A DNA stretch of 64,000 nucleotides from Lutibacter sp. A64. Lineage in GTDB: Bacteria; Bacteroidota; Bacteroidia; Flavobacteriales; Flavobacteriaceae. The stretch covers positions 1,211,001 through 1,275,000 of the forward strand of contig NZ_CP092487.1 of NCBI RefSeq assembly GCF_022429565.1. Reading direction: 5' to 3'. Of this stretch, positions 25,697 through 36,286 are shown piece after piece. The position numbers and the translations under genes are program-made. The notes beneath the pieces are model-generated. The model saw nothing but the letters and a program-made list of their open reading frames with translations, was not told the origin of the DNA and ran no database searches. The number at the start of each line of letters is the position of its first letter. Position 1 is the first letter of the stretch.

Positions 25697-27685
25697 ATGC
25701 AATTAAAATTAGAATCAAAATTTAAACCAACTGGAGATCAGCCTGAAGCTATAAAACAACTTGTTGCAGGTGTAGAATCTGGTGAAAAATTTCAAACATT
25801 GTTAGGTGTTACAGGTTCTGGAAAGACATTTACTGTAGCCAATTTAATAGAAAAAGTTCAAAAACCTACATTGGTTTTGGCTCATAATAAAACCTTAGCA
25901 GCTCAGTTATATTCAGAATTTAAGCAGTTTTTCCCTAACAACTCCGTTGAATATTTTGTTTCTTATTACGATTATTACCAACCTGAAGCCTTTTTACCTA
26001 CAACAGGTACTTATATAGAAAAAGATTTATCTATAAACGAAGATATTGAAAAACTTAGAATTAGTGCCTCCTCTGCCCTACTTTCTGGAAGACGTGATGT
26101 AATAATTATTGCCTCAGTTTCGTGTATTTACGGTATTGGAAATCCTGTAGAATTCAAAAAAAATATTATTACAATTAAAGTCGACCAAGAAATACCACGT
26201 ACTAAATTTTTACAATTATTAGTTACTAGTTTATATTCTAGAACTGAAACCGAAATTAGCAGTGGAACTTTTAAAGTGAAAGGAGATACGATAACTGTAT
26301 ATCCTTCTTATGGAGAACATGCCTATAGAATTCACTTTTTTGGTGATGAAATTGAAGAAATTGAAAGTTTTGATATGTCCAGTAATTCGGTAGTTGAAAA
26401 ATTTGAACAGCTTACAATTTATCCTGCCAACTTATTTGTTACTTCTCCAGATGTGTTACAAAATGCAATTCACGCTATACAAGAAGATTTAATGAAACAG
26501 TACGATTATTTTAATGAAATTGGGAAGCCTTTGGAAGCAAAACGCTTAAAAGAACGTACAGAATTTGACCTAGAAATGATTCGTGAATTGGGTTATTGTA
26601 GTGGAATTGAGAATTATTCTCGTTATTTAGATGGAAGAGATCCAGGAACAAGACCGTTCTGTTTATTAGATTATTTTCCTAACGATTATTTGATGGTTAT
26701 TGATGAAAGTCACGTTACAGTTCCGCAAGTACATGCAATGTATGGTGGCGATAGATCTAGAAAAGTAAATCTTGTAGAATATGGATTTAGATTACCAGCA
26801 GCAATGGACAACAGACCTTTAAAATTTGATGAATTTGAAGCAATTCAAAATCAAGTTATTTTTGTTAGTGCCACACCTGCAGATTATGAATTACAAAAAA
26901 CAGAAGGAGTTTTTGTAGAACAAATTATTAGACCTACTGGTTTACTAGATCCCGAAATTGAAATACGTCCAAGTATCAATCAAATAGACGATTTAATAGA
27001 AGAAATTCAAATTAGAGTTGAAAAAGATGAGCGAACTTTGGTAACCACTTTAACCAAACGTATGGCTGAAGAATTAGCAAAATACTTAACTAGAATTCAG
27101 GTGCGTTGCCGTTATATCCATTCAGATGTTGATACGCTAGAACGTGTAGAAATTATGCAAGATTTACGAAAAGGATTGTTCGATGTATTAATTGGTGTAA
27201 ACCTTTTACGTGAAGGATTGGATTTACCAGAAGTTTCTTTAGTTGCAATTTTAGATGCAGACAAAGAAGGTTTTTTACGATCGCACCGTTCTTTAACACA
27301 AACCATTGGTAGAGCTGCCCGTAATGTTGAAGGAAAAGCAATTATGTATGCTGACAAAATTACCAAAAGTATGCAACAAACTATTGACGAAACCGCTAGA
27401 CGACGCGAAAAACAAATTAATTACAATACAAAACACAATATAACGCCTACACAAATTAAAAAAAGTATTGAAAATACTTTAGCAAAAAACACAAATTCTT
27501 CTTACCATTATGATAATGCTACTTCTATGGCCGCCGAAGAAGAATTGAATTATTTATCTAAAACAGAAATTGAAAAACGCATTCGAGAAAAACGCAAACA
27601 AATGGAAACTGCCGCAAAAGCATTGGATTTTATTGTTGCTGCTCAATTGCGTGATGAAATTAAAGTTTTAAAAGAAAAAATATAG
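25697..27685 (+). CDS. uvrB: Excinuclease ABC subunit B
   Basis: 662 residues, full length. Nucleotide excision repair helicase-like subunit that loads on damage with UvrA and recruits UvrC. Walker A GVTGSGKT (near 40), the beta-hairpin region around [12 protein letters not shown], helicase motifs ([27 protein letters not shown]), and a C-terminal UVR domain ([12 protein letters not shown]). A single gene with its own promoter. Confidence 0.97.
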   Translation: MQLKLESKFKPTGDQPEAIKQLVAGVESGEKFQTLLGVTGSGKTFTVANLIEKVQKPTLVLAHNKTLAAQLYSEFKQFFPNNSVEYFVSYYDYYQPEAFLPTTGTYIEKDLSINEDIEKLRISASSALLSGRRDVIIIASVSCIYGIGNPVEFKKNIITIKVDQEIPRTKFLQLLVTSLYSRTETEISSGTFKVKGDTITVYPSYGEHAYRIHFFGDEIEEIESFDMSSNSVVEKFEQLTIYPANLFVTSPDVLQNAIHAIQEDLMKQYDYFNEIGKPLEAKRLKERTEFDLEMIRELGYCSGIENYSRYLDGRDPGTRPFCLLDYFPNDYLMVIDESHVTVPQVHAMYGGDRSRKVNLVEYGFRLPAAMDNRPLKFDEFEAIQNQVIFVSATPADYELQKTEGVFVEQIIRPTGLLDPEIEIRPSINQIDDLIEEIQIRVEKDERTLVTTLTKRMAEELAKYLTRIQVRCRYIHSDVDTLERVEIMQDLRKGLFDVLIGVNLLREGLDLPEVSLVAILDADKEGFLRSHRSLTQTIGRAARNVEGKAIMYADKITKSMQQTIDETARRREKQINYNTKHNITPTQIKKSIENTLAKNTNSSYHYDNATSMAAEEELNYLSKTEIEKRIREKRKQMETAAKALDFIVAAQLRDEIKVLKEKI

Positions 27686-27745
27686 AAGAAAAAAACAATA
27701 ACACTCGTTAAAAACGTGCACTAGTTGGTTAAAGTATAGAACAAA

Positions 27746-27778
27746 AAACCTAACAGATTTTTAAAACCTGTTAGGTTT
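27746..27778 (-). terminator. Intrinsic terminator between uvrB and fsa
   Basis: Eleven-base arms AAACCTAACAG (27746-27756) and 27768-27778. On the minus strand the stem is followed by TTT then G, fitting fsa; it may also stop uvrB transcripts. Confidence 0.7.
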
Positions 27779-27806
27779 ATATAGTGTTATTTAATTCTTA
27801 ATTATA

Positions 27807-28460
27807 TTAGTTTCCTTTTTGATAATCAGCTAAAAATTGCGCCAATCCACTATCTGTTAAAGGGTGTTTTAATAAACCTTTTATTGCACTTAAAGGTCCT
27901 GTCATTACATCAGATCCTAATTTTGCACAATCTATAATATGCATTGTATGACGAACAGATGCAGCTAAAATTTGAGTTCCAAAATCATAATTATCATAAA
28001 TATGTCTTATTTCAGAAATCAAATTCAATCCATCTGTAGAAATATCGTCTAAACGACCAATAAATGGAGAAACATAAGTTGCACCAGCTTTTGCAGCCAA
28101 TAAAGCTTGACCAGCAGAAAAAACTAAGGTTACATTTGTTTTAATTCCTTTATCTGAAAAATATTTACATGCTTTTACTCCATCAGCTATCATAGGTAAC
28201 TTTACTACAATTTGAGGGTGTAAAGCAGCCAAAGCCTCACCTTCTTTAACCATCCCAGCAAAATCAGTAGCAATTACTTCTGCACTAACATCGCCATCAA
28301 CAATATTACAAATAGCCACATAATGCTTTAAAATGTTATCTGCTCCAGTAATTCCTTCTTTTGCCATTAATGATGGGTTTGTTGTAACTCCATCTAAAAC
28401 TCCTAAAGCTTGTGCTTCTTTAATTTGCTCTAAGTTTGCTGTATCTATAAAAAATTTCAT
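27807..28460 (-). CDS. fsa: Fructose-6-phosphate aldolase / small transaldolase
   Basis: 217 residues, the size of the TalC/FSA group. [29 protein letters not shown], the Schiff-base Lys in [26 protein letters not shown] and [11 protein letters not shown] are all typical. It either transfers dihydroxyacetone between sugar phosphates (pentose phosphate pathway) or cleaves fructose 6-phosphate; sequence reading cannot separate these. A single gene between its own promoter and a terminator. Confidence 0.9.
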   Translation of the reverse strand: MKFFIDTANLEQIKEAQALGVLDGVTTNPSLMAKEGITGADNILKHYVAICNIVDGDVSAEVIATDFAGMVKEGEALAALHPQIVVKLPMIADGVKACKYFSDKGIKTNVTLVFSAGQALLAAKAGATYVSPFIGRLDDISTDGLNLISEIRHIYDNYDFGTQILAASVRHTMHIIDCAKLGSDVMTGPLSAIKGLLKHPLTDSGLAQFLADYQKGN

Positions 28461-28484
28461 TATAATTTATTTAAATTTAGATTA

Positions 28485-28492
28485 CAAATATA
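28485..28492 (-). promoter_or_regulatory. TAnnTTTG -7 box for fsa
   Basis: TATATTTG on the minus strand, 24 bases before the fsa ATG. Confidence 0.5.
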
Positions 28493-28783
28493 GTTTATAA
28501 TGTGGAAATGTATAAAACTGTTATAGTTAATTATAGTAAAAATCTAATTTTGAAGCTTTTCTACACAAATAGAAGTAAAAACATACTACTTACCATTATG
28601 CTTTTTAAACTAAAAGTTTAATATAAATCTGTTCGAATGGTTTTTCAAAAAGAAACTGAGAAAAATTGTATATAAAACCTTTATCTATAGTTAAAACCAC
28701 TATTCAAGATACTAATTTTAAACAAAAAAACATAAAATTTAATCGAATTGACGTAATTTCATCAAAATACACAAAGCTTACTT
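28493..28783. other. Intergenic region with nothing recognised
   Basis: Together with the fsa leader this is a 323-base gap between two minus-strand genes. It is AT-rich; no convincing coding frame, hairpin terminator or repeat was seen. A 64-codon frame starting at 28666 runs into the dehydrogenase gene on the opposite strand and has no promoter or family support. Confidence 0.5.
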
Positions 28784-29593
28784 TCAATTTTTTAAGTTAT
28801 AATGATTCATTAACATTTTCTCGTACATCTTATCTGGTAGTATTCTTTTTAATACAATAGAAAACTTTTGTAGAAAATCTCCAACTTTATAATGTATTCT
28901 AGGTTTTGGAGTTTTTATAATTTTATAAATTGCTGTAGCCATTTCTAAAGGATCACCACCGCTATCTACATGCGCATCCATTAAATCTAAATTTTCTTTA
29001 TACGATTTTTTATAAGGTGAATTTTCAAAAACAGGTGTATGGTACCTTCCAGAGGCAATGTTTGTAGCAAAATCACCTGGAGCCACATTAGTTACTTGTA
29101 TTCCAAAAGTTTTAACTTCCATTCTAATAGCTTCAGTAACAATTTCTAAAGCACCTTTAGTTGCAGAATAAATGCCTCTATATGGTAAGCCCATATAACC
29201 AGCAATAGACGTAACATTTATAATTAAACCTCTTTTTTGTGTTCTCATTTGTGGTAAAACCGCTTTCATTACATCAATTGCTCCAAACAAATTTGTATTA
29301 AATACCTTGCGCATTTCATCTGTAGGTGTTTCTTCAATAGGACCGGTAATTCCCATACCAGCATTATTAATTAACACATCTAACTTACCTTCTTTTGTTA
29401 TAACTTCAGTTACTGCAGTTGTAATAGTTTCAACATTTGTAACATCTAAAGCCACCAATTTAAATGGATGATCCGTTATTTTTTGGGGATTTCTACTTGT
29501 TCCATAAACAATAAATCCTTTTTCTGATAAAATTTCTCCAACAGATTTTCCGATTCCTGAAGAACCTCCAGTAATTAAAACAACTTTATTCAT
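28784..29593 (-). CDS. Short-chain dehydrogenase/reductase
   Basis: 269 residues. Cofactor loop ITGGSSGIGKSVG, LINNAGMG, the Ser of the triad in NVTSIAGYMG, and YSATKGALE (Tyr and Lys). The C-terminus (PKPRIHYKVGDFLQKFSIVL) is the extension seen in lipid- or steroid-type SDRs. NAD(P)-dependent oxidoreductase of unknown substrate. A -7 box lies 47 bases upstream. Confidence 0.85.
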   Translation of the reverse strand: MNKVVLITGGSSGIGKSVGEILSEKGFIVYGTSRNPQKITDHPFKLVALDVTNVETITTAVTEVITKEGKLDVLINNAGMGITGPIEETPTDEMRKVFNTNLFGAIDVMKAVLPQMRTQKRGLIINVTSIAGYMGLPYRGIYSATKGALEIVTEAIRMEVKTFGIQVTNVAPGDFATNIASGRYHTPVFENSPYKKSYKENLDLMDAHVDSGGDPLEMATAIYKIIKTPKPRIHYKVGDFLQKFSIVLKRILPDKMYEKMLMNHYNLKN

Positions 29594-29640
29594 TAAATAA
29601 TTAAAAATTGAAAGATTAAAAAATTACTTTAAACAAAGTT

Positions 29641-29648
29641 CAAAAGTA
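29641..29648 (-). promoter_or_regulatory. TAnnTTTG -7 box
   Basis: TACTTTTG on the minus strand, 47 bases before the dehydrogenase start. Confidence 0.45.
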
Positions 29649-29716
29649 CATTATTTATAAGCTAATTGAAAGTTAGTAAGAAATTAAAAGGATAATGAGT
29701 AGGAAAAAAAGAGAAT

Positions 29717-29822
29717 AAAAAAAGGCAAGCTACCTACATCACACCGCTACGACCTAATACCTTTGCTGCGTTCCCGCCCTGGAGGATTCAAAGGGAGCTG
29801 GTTGTGTAGGACTTGCCCGGGG
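29717..29822 (-). ncRNA. ffs: Signal recognition particle RNA (small, 4.5S type)
   Basis: The minus strand carries the universally conserved apical hairpin region (CAGCTCCCTTTGAATCCTCC, then AGGGCGGGAACGCAGCAA) flanked by complementary ends GGGCAAGTCCTACA and TGTAGGTAGCTTGCC, followed by a T-tract. It binds Ffh to target membrane proteins. It occupies the 404-base gap between the dehydrogenase and DUF4199 genes; the rest of the gap holds promoters. Confidence 0.96.
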
Positions 29823-29853
29823 CAAAAATACAATCATTTTTTAGTTTAAACAA
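29823..29853 (-). promoter_or_regulatory. SRP RNA promoter
   Basis: TATTTTTG (29823-29830) with a TTG (29851-29853) 20 bases upstream on the minus strand, close to the Bacteroidota TTG-N19-TAnnTTTG consensus and abutting the RNA 5' end. Confidence 0.6.
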
Positions 29854-29963
29854 CGATTTTTTTCATAATTTTATGTAACATTTTTAAATTTCTGATTACT
29901 AATTAATTATTAAAAACAAAAACTAATATTAATTAAAACAAGTTATACTAAAAGTGTATTTAG

Positions 29964-29971
29964 TATATTTG
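29964..29971 (+). promoter_or_regulatory. TAnnTTTG -7 box
   Basis: TATATTTG, 26 bases before the DUF4199 start codon. Confidence 0.5.
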
Positions 29972-29997
29972 TTTCTCTAAAACTTAACAAATCAATT

Positions 29998-30525
29998 ATG
30001 GAAAACCAAAAATCAACATCATCAACACAAGTTATGCTAAACTACGGACTAATATTAGGTGTAGTTTCAGTAATTCTATCAGTTGCAATTTATGCTATGG
30101 GTAAAATTTACGACCAAGGATTTGGAGTAATGGTTGCAAGCTTTGTAATAATGGCAGTAGTAATTTTTATGGGATTAAAAAACTATAAAAATGGAAATAA
30201 CAATATTTTAAGTCTAAGTGATGCATTAAAAATTGGATTAGGAATTACATTAATAGGAGCAATTATATCTGTAATTTACAATCAAATTTTCATCAATTTT
30301 ATTGAACCAGACTTTATAGAAAATATGATGAAAGTTGGTCAAGAAAAAATGCTAGAACAAAATCCAAATATGACAGATGAACAACTAGAAGTTGCCATTG
30401 GAATGCAAGAAAAAATGTCTAGTCCTTTAATTGGAGCTGCAATGGGAATTATTGGTAGTTTATTCTTTGGTTTTATAATTTCACTTATTGAAGGTTTAAT
30501 TCTAAAAAGAACTGTAGAAGATTAA
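29998..30525 (+). CDS. DUF4199 membrane protein
   Basis: 175 residues with four hydrophobic helices (about 12-30, 42-60, 80-98 and 142-165) and a charged, Met-rich loop between the third and fourth (IENMMKVGQEKMLEQNPNM). The family is confined to Bacteroidota and has no known function. It precedes a polyprenyl-phosphate-type glycosyltransferase by 13 bases, an arrangement consistent with one operon and a role near the envelope. Confidence 0.8.
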   Translation: MENQKSTSSTQVMLNYGLILGVVSVILSVAIYAMGKIYDQGFGVMVASFVIMAVVIFMGLKNYKNGNNNILSLSDALKIGLGITLIGAIISVIYNQIFINFIEPDFIENMMKVGQEKMLEQNPNMTDEQLEVAIGMQEKMSSPLIGAAMGIIGSLFFGFIISLIEGLILKRTVED

Positions 30526-30538
30526 AAATAAAAAATAA

Positions 30539-31486
30539 ATGAATATATCAGTAGTTATTCCACTACTTAATGAAGAAGAATCTTTAAATGAATTACACGA
30601 TTGGATTGTAAAAGTTATGCAATCCAATCGCTATTCTTATGAGATTCTTTTTATTGATGATGGTAGTACAGATACTTCTTGGGAAGTAATCGAAAATCTT
30701 TCAAAAAAAAACACAGCTGTAAAAGGCATACGTTTTCAAAAAAATTATGGAAAATCTCAAGCTTTAAATGCGGGTTTTAAAGAAGTAATAGGCGATGTTG
30801 TAATTACAATGGATGCCGATTTACAAGACAGTCCAGATGAAATTCCAGAATTGTACAATCTTATTACTAAAGATGGTTTCGACTTAATTTCGGGCTGGAA
30901 AAAGAAACGCTACGATTCTAAAATAAGAAAAAATATTCCTTCAAAATTATTTAATGCCGCTGCCAGAAAAACTTCAGGCTTAAAATTACACGATTTTAAT
31001 TGCGGATTAAAAGCTTATAAAAAAGAGGTTATTAAAAATATAGATGTTAATGGTGAAATGCACCGTTACATTCCAGTACTTGCAAAAAACGCTGGATATA
31101 CTAAAATTGATGAAAAAGTTGTTGCCCACCAAGCACGTAAATATGGTGTAACTAAATTTGGCATAGAACGTTTTATTAATGGTTTTTTAGATTTAATTAC
31201 TATTTGGTTTTTATCTACTTTTGGCAAAAGACCTATGCATTTGTTCGGATTTTTAGGCACTATCATGTTTATAATAGGTTGTACATTTGCTTTTTATTTA
31301 GGAATTGACAAACTATTTCTCAATCCAACTGGCAGATTAATTACCGAAAGACCACAATTTTATATTGCATTAGTAACTATGATAATTGGAACACAATTAT
31401 TTTTAGCTGGTTTTATTGGTGAACTAATGCTTCGCACAAAAACCGATACAAAAAGGTATTTAATCTCAACCAAAATCAATATATAA
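30539..31486 (+). CDS. Family 2 glycosyltransferase, polyprenyl-phosphate sugar synthase type
   Basis: 315 residues. A GT-A domain (SVVIPLLNEEESLNEL, then the DxD in MDADLQDSPDEIPEL) is followed by two C-terminal membrane helices (about 235-260 and 280-300), the layout of GtrB/ArnC/DPM1 enzymes that load a sugar onto undecaprenyl phosphate at the inner face of the inner membrane. Co-transcribed with DUF4199. The sugar is unknown. Confidence 0.88.
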   Translation: MNISVVIPLLNEEESLNELHDWIVKVMQSNRYSYEILFIDDGSTDTSWEVIENLSKKNTAVKGIRFQKNYGKSQALNAGFKEVIGDVVITMDADLQDSPDEIPELYNLITKDGFDLISGWKKKRYDSKIRKNIPSKLFNAAARKTSGLKLHDFNCGLKAYKKEVIKNIDVNGEMHRYIPVLAKNAGYTKIDEKVVAHQARKYGVTKFGIERFINGFLDLITIWFLSTFGKRPMHLFGFLGTIMFIIGCTFAFYLGIDKLFLNPTGRLITERPQFYIALVTMIIGTQLFLAGFIGELMLRTKTDTKRYLISTKINI

Positions 31487-31527
31487 CGTTTTAGTAAAAA
31501 GCACTATTTATTTACAACTAATAACAG

Positions 31528-31535
31528 TATTTTTG
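31528..31535 (+). promoter_or_regulatory. TAnnTTTG -7 box
   Basis: TATTTTTG, 24 bases before the ATG at 31560; favours that start over one 15 bases earlier. Confidence 0.5.
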
Positions 31536-31559
31536 TATTAAAATTTGACAATAATTATT

Positions 31560-33275
31560 ATGACTACAATCTTAGAAAAAGCCTCTCTTTGGCTAACAGA
31601 CACTTTTGATGATGAAACTAAAAACGAAATTCAACTTTTAATTGATAACAATCAAGATCAATTAGCTGATAGGTTTTATAAAGATATGGAATTTGGTACT
31701 GGTGGTATGCGTGGTATAATGGGCGCAGGTACCAACCGAATTAACAAATATACTTTAGGTAAAGCTACACAAGGTTTATCTAACTATTTAATTGAAACAC
31801 TACCAAATAAACAACTTAAAGTTGTTATTGCTTTTGACTGCCGTCATAACAGTCAAAAATTTGCTAAAATTGTTGCAGATGTATTTTCTGCAAACGGAAT
31901 AAAAGTATTTTTATTTGAAGCCTTAAGACCAACTCCAGAACTCTCATTTGCTGTTCGTCATTTAGATTGTGATGCAGGAATTGTATTAACCGCATCTCAT
32001 AATCCACCTGAATACAACGGATATAAAGTTTATTGGTCAGACGGAGGTCAAATAGTACCACCACACGATTATAAAATAATTGAAAAAGTAAATAGTTTAG
32101 ATTTTTCTGAAATAAAATTCGATGCAAAAGAAGATTTAATTGAAGTTATTGGCGAAAAAGTAGACAATGCTTTTATTGATGCTTCAGTAAAAAATGGAAC
32201 CTTTAATACTGCAGGTAAAGATGATTTAAAAATTGTATTTACTTCATTACACGGAACCTCTATTACAGCTGTTCCAAATGCTTTTGAAAAAGCTGGATAT
32301 ACAGATGTACATATTGTTGAAGAACAACGCGAACCAAATGGAGATTTTCCTACAGTAGTTTCTCCAAATCCAGAAGAGCCTGAAGCTTTAAAAATGGCTA
32401 CAGAATTAGCAAATAAAATTAATGCTGATATTGTTATTGGTACAGATCCAGATTGTGATAGATTAGGTATTGCTGTTAGAGATTTAGATGGTAATATGAA
32501 ATTATTAAACGGTAACCAAACTATGTGTTTAATGACCGATTTCTTAATTAAAAAATGGAAAGAAGCCGGTAAATTAAATGGAAAACAATTTGTAGGTTCT
32601 ACTATAGTTTCAACTAATTTGGTTGCTGAAATAGCCGAAAAATATGACGTAAAATCTAAAGTTAGCTTAACAGGTTTTAAATGGATTGCCAAAATGATTC
32701 GTGATGCAGAAGGTACTCTTGATTTTATTGGAGGTGGTGAAGAAAGTTTTGGTTATATGATAGGAGATTTTGTACGTGATAAAGATGCTGTTTCTTCTAC
32801 ACTATTAGCTTGTGAAATTGCTGCAAATGCAAAAGCTAATGGAAGCTCTATATACAAAGAATTATTACAAATTTATGTAGATAATAATTTCTATAAAGAA
32901 CACTTAATTGCTTTGGTTAGAAAAGGAATGGATGGTGCACAACAAATTGCACAAATGATGGTTGATTTACGCGAAAACCCTGTAACTGAAATTGATGGTT
33001 CTAAAGTAAAATATTTATACGACTATGAAGCTTCTACCAAAACAAACCTAATTACTAATACTGTTGAAGCAATTGAAATTCCAAAATCTAATGTATTAAT
33101 TTATGAAACTGTTGAAGGAACTAAAATTGCGGCAAGACCAAGTGGAACAGAACCTAAAATTAAATTCTATTTTAGTGTAAAAGCACCACTAGAAAGTATT
33201 GAAAATGCTAAAAAAGTTGAAGCTGAATTAGATGCAAAAATTCAACGTATAATTACTGAAATGAAACTATCTTAA
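31560..33275 (+). CDS. Phosphoglucomutase/phosphomannomutase
   Basis: 571 residues from the ATG at 31560 (MTTILEKASLWLTD). Phosphohexomutase family: catalytic Ser loop TASHNPPEYNGYK, metal loop GTDPDCDRLGI, sugar loop GGGEESFGYM and phosphate loop RPSGTEPKIKFY. Likely interconverts glucose 1- and 6-phosphate, the step that would feed glucose 1-phosphate from the GH94 phosphorylase encoded elsewhere in the window into glycolysis. Overlaps the next gene by one base. Confidence 0.92.
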   Translation: MTTILEKASLWLTDTFDDETKNEIQLLIDNNQDQLADRFYKDMEFGTGGMRGIMGAGTNRINKYTLGKATQGLSNYLIETLPNKQLKVVIAFDCRHNSQKFAKIVADVFSANGIKVFLFEALRPTPELSFAVRHLDCDAGIVLTASHNPPEYNGYKVYWSDGGQIVPPHDYKIIEKVNSLDFSEIKFDAKEDLIEVIGEKVDNAFIDASVKNGTFNTAGKDDLKIVFTSLHGTSITAVPNAFEKAGYTDVHIVEEQREPNGDFPTVVSPNPEEPEALKMATELANKINADIVIGTDPDCDRLGIAVRDLDGNMKLLNGNQTMCLMTDFLIKKWKEAGKLNGKQFVGSTIVSTNLVAEIAEKYDVKSKVSLTGFKWIAKMIRDAEGTLDFIGGGEESFGYMIGDFVRDKDAVSSTLLACEIAANAKANGSSIYKELLQIYVDNNFYKEHLIALVRKGMDGAQQIAQMMVDLRENPVTEIDGSKVKYLYDYEASTKTNLITNTVEAIEIPKSNVLIYETVEGTKIAARPSGTEPKIKFYFSVKAPLESIENAKKVEAELDAKIQRIITEMKLS

Positions 33276-35101
33276 TGAATTATTTCAAAAAGATATTAAA
33301 ATACGCAAAACCATACCTTAAATATGCATACTTAAATATTGTTTTCAATATTTTGTATGCATTATTTAATGTACTTTCTGTCTTAGGATTTATTCCTGTA
33401 CTCGGTATTTTATTTGGAAAAGAAGAAAAAACCTATACAAAACCTGTATATACTGGTATTGCTAGCATATACGATTTTGTTTCTAGTTCTTTAAATTATA
33501 AAGTCACCGAATTAATGGAAAATGGTGGAATTGATAAAGCGTTACTTTTTATCTGTATTTTATCTTTCAGTTTATTTTTCTTTAAAAATCTATTCAGATA
33601 TTTAGCTTCTTTTGTTTTAGCCTTTTTAAGAAATGGTGTAGTTAAAGATTTACGAGATAGCTTGTATCATAAAATTATTGGATTACCACTCTCCTACTTT
33701 TCAGAAAAGAAAAAAGGAGATATTATTGCTCGTATGACCTCTGATGTTCAAGAAGTTGAAAATTCTTTTTTAACTTCATTAGAAACCATTGTACGTGAAC
33801 CTTTAACCATTATTTTAACATTAATTTCAATGTTTGCAATTAGTGCAAAATTAACATTATTTGTTTTTATTTTATTACCAGTTTCTGGATTTATAATTTC
33901 AGCAATTAGTAAAAAGTTAAAAGCAAAATCTTTGCTTGCACAACAAGAAACAGGTACGTTTTTATCTTTTATGGAAGAAACTTTAACTGGTTTACGTGTT
34001 ATAAAAGGTTTTAATGCTGAAACTAAAATTGAACATAAATTTAATAATTCTACAACAAAATTTAGAGATTTAATGACCAGCGTTATTCAACGTAAAACAT
34101 TAGCTTCTCCAATGAGTGAATTTTTAGGATCAGCAACTATAATTGCAATTTTATGGTTTGGTGGGAAATTGGTTTTAGGCGATAATAGCGATATGCAACC
34201 TCAAGAATTCTTTGGTTATATCGGTCTGTTTTATTTAGTATTAAACCCTGCAAAAGCTATTTCAACAGCTTTTTATAGCATTCAAAAAGGAAATGCATCC
34301 GCAGAACGTATTATTGATATTTTAGAAACTAAAAATACCATTGTAGACAAACCTAACGCACAAATTAAAAATAACTTTAATACAGAAATTTCATTCGAAA
34401 ATATTTCTTTTAAATACTTAGATGAATATGTTTTAAAAGATTTTTCTGTAAAAATTAAAAAAGGGCAAACTGTTGCATTGGTAGGACAATCTGGAAGTGG
34501 AAAATCTACCTTAGCAAATTTAATAACACGTTTCTACGATGTAAATAAAGGTGCTATAAAAATTGACGGTGTTGATATTAGAGATCTTTCTCAAAAATCA
34601 TTAAGAGATTTAATGGGAATTGTAACTCAAGAATCTATTTTATTTAACGATACTGTTAAAAATAATATTAGCTTAGGTGTTGAAAACGCTACTTTACAAG
34701 AAGTAGAAGACGCGGCAAACATTGCAAATGCACACGAGTTTATTAAAGATTTACCATTGCAATACGAAACCAATATTGGTGATAGTGGAAATACTCTTTC
34801 TGGTGGACAAAAACAACGTTTAAGCATAGCACGTGCAGTACTTAAAAATCCACCAATAATGGTTTTAGATGAAGCCACTTCTGCACTTGATACCGAAAGT
34901 GAACAATTGGTACAAAAAGCATTGGACAAAATGATGGAAAATAGAACATCATTAGTAATTGCACATCGTTTATCTACAATTCAAAAAGCAGATTTAATTT
35001 TAGTGCTTAAAAAAGGAAAAATTGTAGAACAAGGCAAACACGATGAATTATTAGTCCAAAAAGGTGAGTATTTTAAGTTGGTTACTATGCAAACACTTTA
35101 G
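33275..35101 (+). CDS. MsbA-like ABC exporter (fused membrane and ATPase domains)
   Basis: 608 residues. The N-terminal part (about 1-330) has six membrane helices; the C-terminal ATPase has GQSGSGKST, TLSGGQKQRLSIA, VLDEATSALD and the His in IAHRLSTIQKAD. This is the MsbA/lipid-exporter type of half transporter that works as a homodimer in the inner membrane. Translationally coupled to the phosphohexomutase gene (overlapping TAATG). Confidence 0.9.
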   Translation: MNYFKKILKYAKPYLKYAYLNIVFNILYALFNVLSVLGFIPVLGILFGKEEKTYTKPVYTGIASIYDFVSSSLNYKVTELMENGGIDKALLFICILSFSLFFFKNLFRYLASFVLAFLRNGVVKDLRDSLYHKIIGLPLSYFSEKKKGDIIARMTSDVQEVENSFLTSLETIVREPLTIILTLISMFAISAKLTLFVFILLPVSGFIISAISKKLKAKSLLAQQETGTFLSFMEETLTGLRVIKGFNAETKIEHKFNNSTTKFRDLMTSVIQRKTLASPMSEFLGSATIIAILWFGGKLVLGDNSDMQPQEFFGYIGLFYLVLNPAKAISTAFYSIQKGNASAERIIDILETKNTIVDKPNAQIKNNFNTEISFENISFKYLDEYVLKDFSVKIKKGQTVALVGQSGSGKSTLANLITRFYDVNKGAIKIDGVDIRDLSQKSLRDLMGIVTQESILFNDTVKNNISLGVENATLQEVEDAANIANAHEFIKDLPLQYETNIGDSGNTLSGGQKQRLSIARAVLKNPPIMVLDEATSALDTESEQLVQKALDKMMENRTSLVIAHRLSTIQKADLILVLKKGKIVEQGKHDELLVQKGEYFKLVTMQTL

Positions 35102-35213
35102 TTTTATATTTTTAGTTTCCAAAATTTAACAAATCTTGTTATTCAGTTTGTATTTTAATATTTGTTAGGCTAATTTTAGTTCAATTTGTAACTTTACATA
35201 AACAACTAAAATT

Positions 35214-36218
35214 ATGAGTCAAATTATAACATTTGGAGAGGTTTTAATGCGTTTATCTCCAATTGGAAACAAAAAATTTATTCAAGCCGATTTTTTAGAA
35301 TTTTATTTTGGTGGAACCGAGGTAAATGTTGGTATTTCAATTGCAATTTTTGGAGGTGATGTAAAACATATTACTTGCATTTCAGAAGATTTTGTAGGTG
35401 AAACTGCCATTTCTTATTTACGAAAATTTGGAGTGGACACCTCTGCTATTGTTAGATCTAAGCGTCCGTTAGGTGTTTACTTTTTAGAGGTTGGTGCAGT
35501 TATGCGACCTAGCACAATTTCTTACAATCGTTCGCATTCTTCCTTCTCAGAAATTCAACCGAATATGGTTAACTGGGAAACATCTTTAGAAGGTGGTAAA
35601 TGGTTTCATTGGACAGGCATAACTCCTGCCCTTTGCAAAGGTGGTTACGAAACTTTAAAAGATGGTTTAATTTTAGCAAAAAAGAAAGGTTTAACTATTT
35701 CTGCAGACCCAACGTACAGAAAAGGTTTATGGAATTATGGTGTAAATGCCAAAGATGCTTTATCAGATTTATTAAGTTATTCAACAATATTTATTGGTGG
35801 TATTAATGAAATTAATGAAGTATTAGGTACTAATTTTGGATATTCTAATGAAGATTTTATTGAAGCAAGTAAACAATTAATGCTTAAATTTCCTTCTATT
35901 GAAAAAGTATTTGATAAAATTAGAACCGCTGTAAACTCTTCTTGGAATAAAATTAGAGCTAGAATGTGGAATGGTAAAGAGTTTAGAGAAACCAAAGATT
36001 TAGATATTACACATATTATTGATAGAATTGGAACTGGAGATGCTTTTGCTGCTGGATTAATTTATGGTTTACAACATTATGACGATATTAAATCTATGGA
36101 ATTTGCAAGTGCAGCAAGTGCGCTAAAACACACCTATGAAGGTGATGTAAACTTTTCGTCTGTAGATGAAGTATTAGGTATTTTAGATGGAAATATTACT
36201 GGAAGATTTAATAGATAA
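35214..36218 (+). CDS. kdgK: PfkB-family sugar kinase, probably 2-keto-3-deoxygluconate kinase
   Basis: 334 residues. FGEVLMRLSPIGNKKF, FGGTEVNVGISIAIFGG and the C-terminal DRIGTGDAFAAGLIYGL (catalytic Asp) are PfkB signatures; the N-terminal part fits KDG kinases. It phosphorylates KDG from alginate, pectin or hexuronate breakdown. The partner aldolase is not in the window, so the specificity rests on similarity alone. Single gene ending at a strong terminator. Confidence 0.8.
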   Translation: MSQIITFGEVLMRLSPIGNKKFIQADFLEFYFGGTEVNVGISIAIFGGDVKHITCISEDFVGETAISYLRKFGVDTSAIVRSKRPLGVYFLEVGAVMRPSTISYNRSHSSFSEIQPNMVNWETSLEGGKWFHWTGITPALCKGGYETLKDGLILAKKKGLTISADPTYRKGLWNYGVNAKDALSDLLSYSTIFIGGINEINEVLGTNFGYSNEDFIEASKQLMLKFPSIEKVFDKIRTAVNSSWNKIRARMWNGKEFRETKDLDITHIIDRIGTGDAFAAGLIYGLQHYDDIKSMEFASAASALKHTYEGDVNFSSVDEVLGILDGNITGRFNR

Positions 36219-36242
36219 GATTAAAATTAATTAATACTAATT

Positions 36243-36276
36243 AAAAAAAGTAGCGTTTAAAACGCTACTTTTTTTT
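36243..36276. terminator. Bidirectional terminator
   Basis: GTAGCGTTT and AAACGCTAC form a hairpin flanked by seven A on the left and eight T on the right, serving both the kinase gene and the convergent thioesterase gene. Confidence 0.88.
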
Positions 36277-36286
36277 ATAATAAATT

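Noticed and set aside
28666..28860. 64-codon plus-strand reading frame
   Set aside because: It overlaps the dehydrogenase gene on the other strand, lacks a promoter box and resembles no family.
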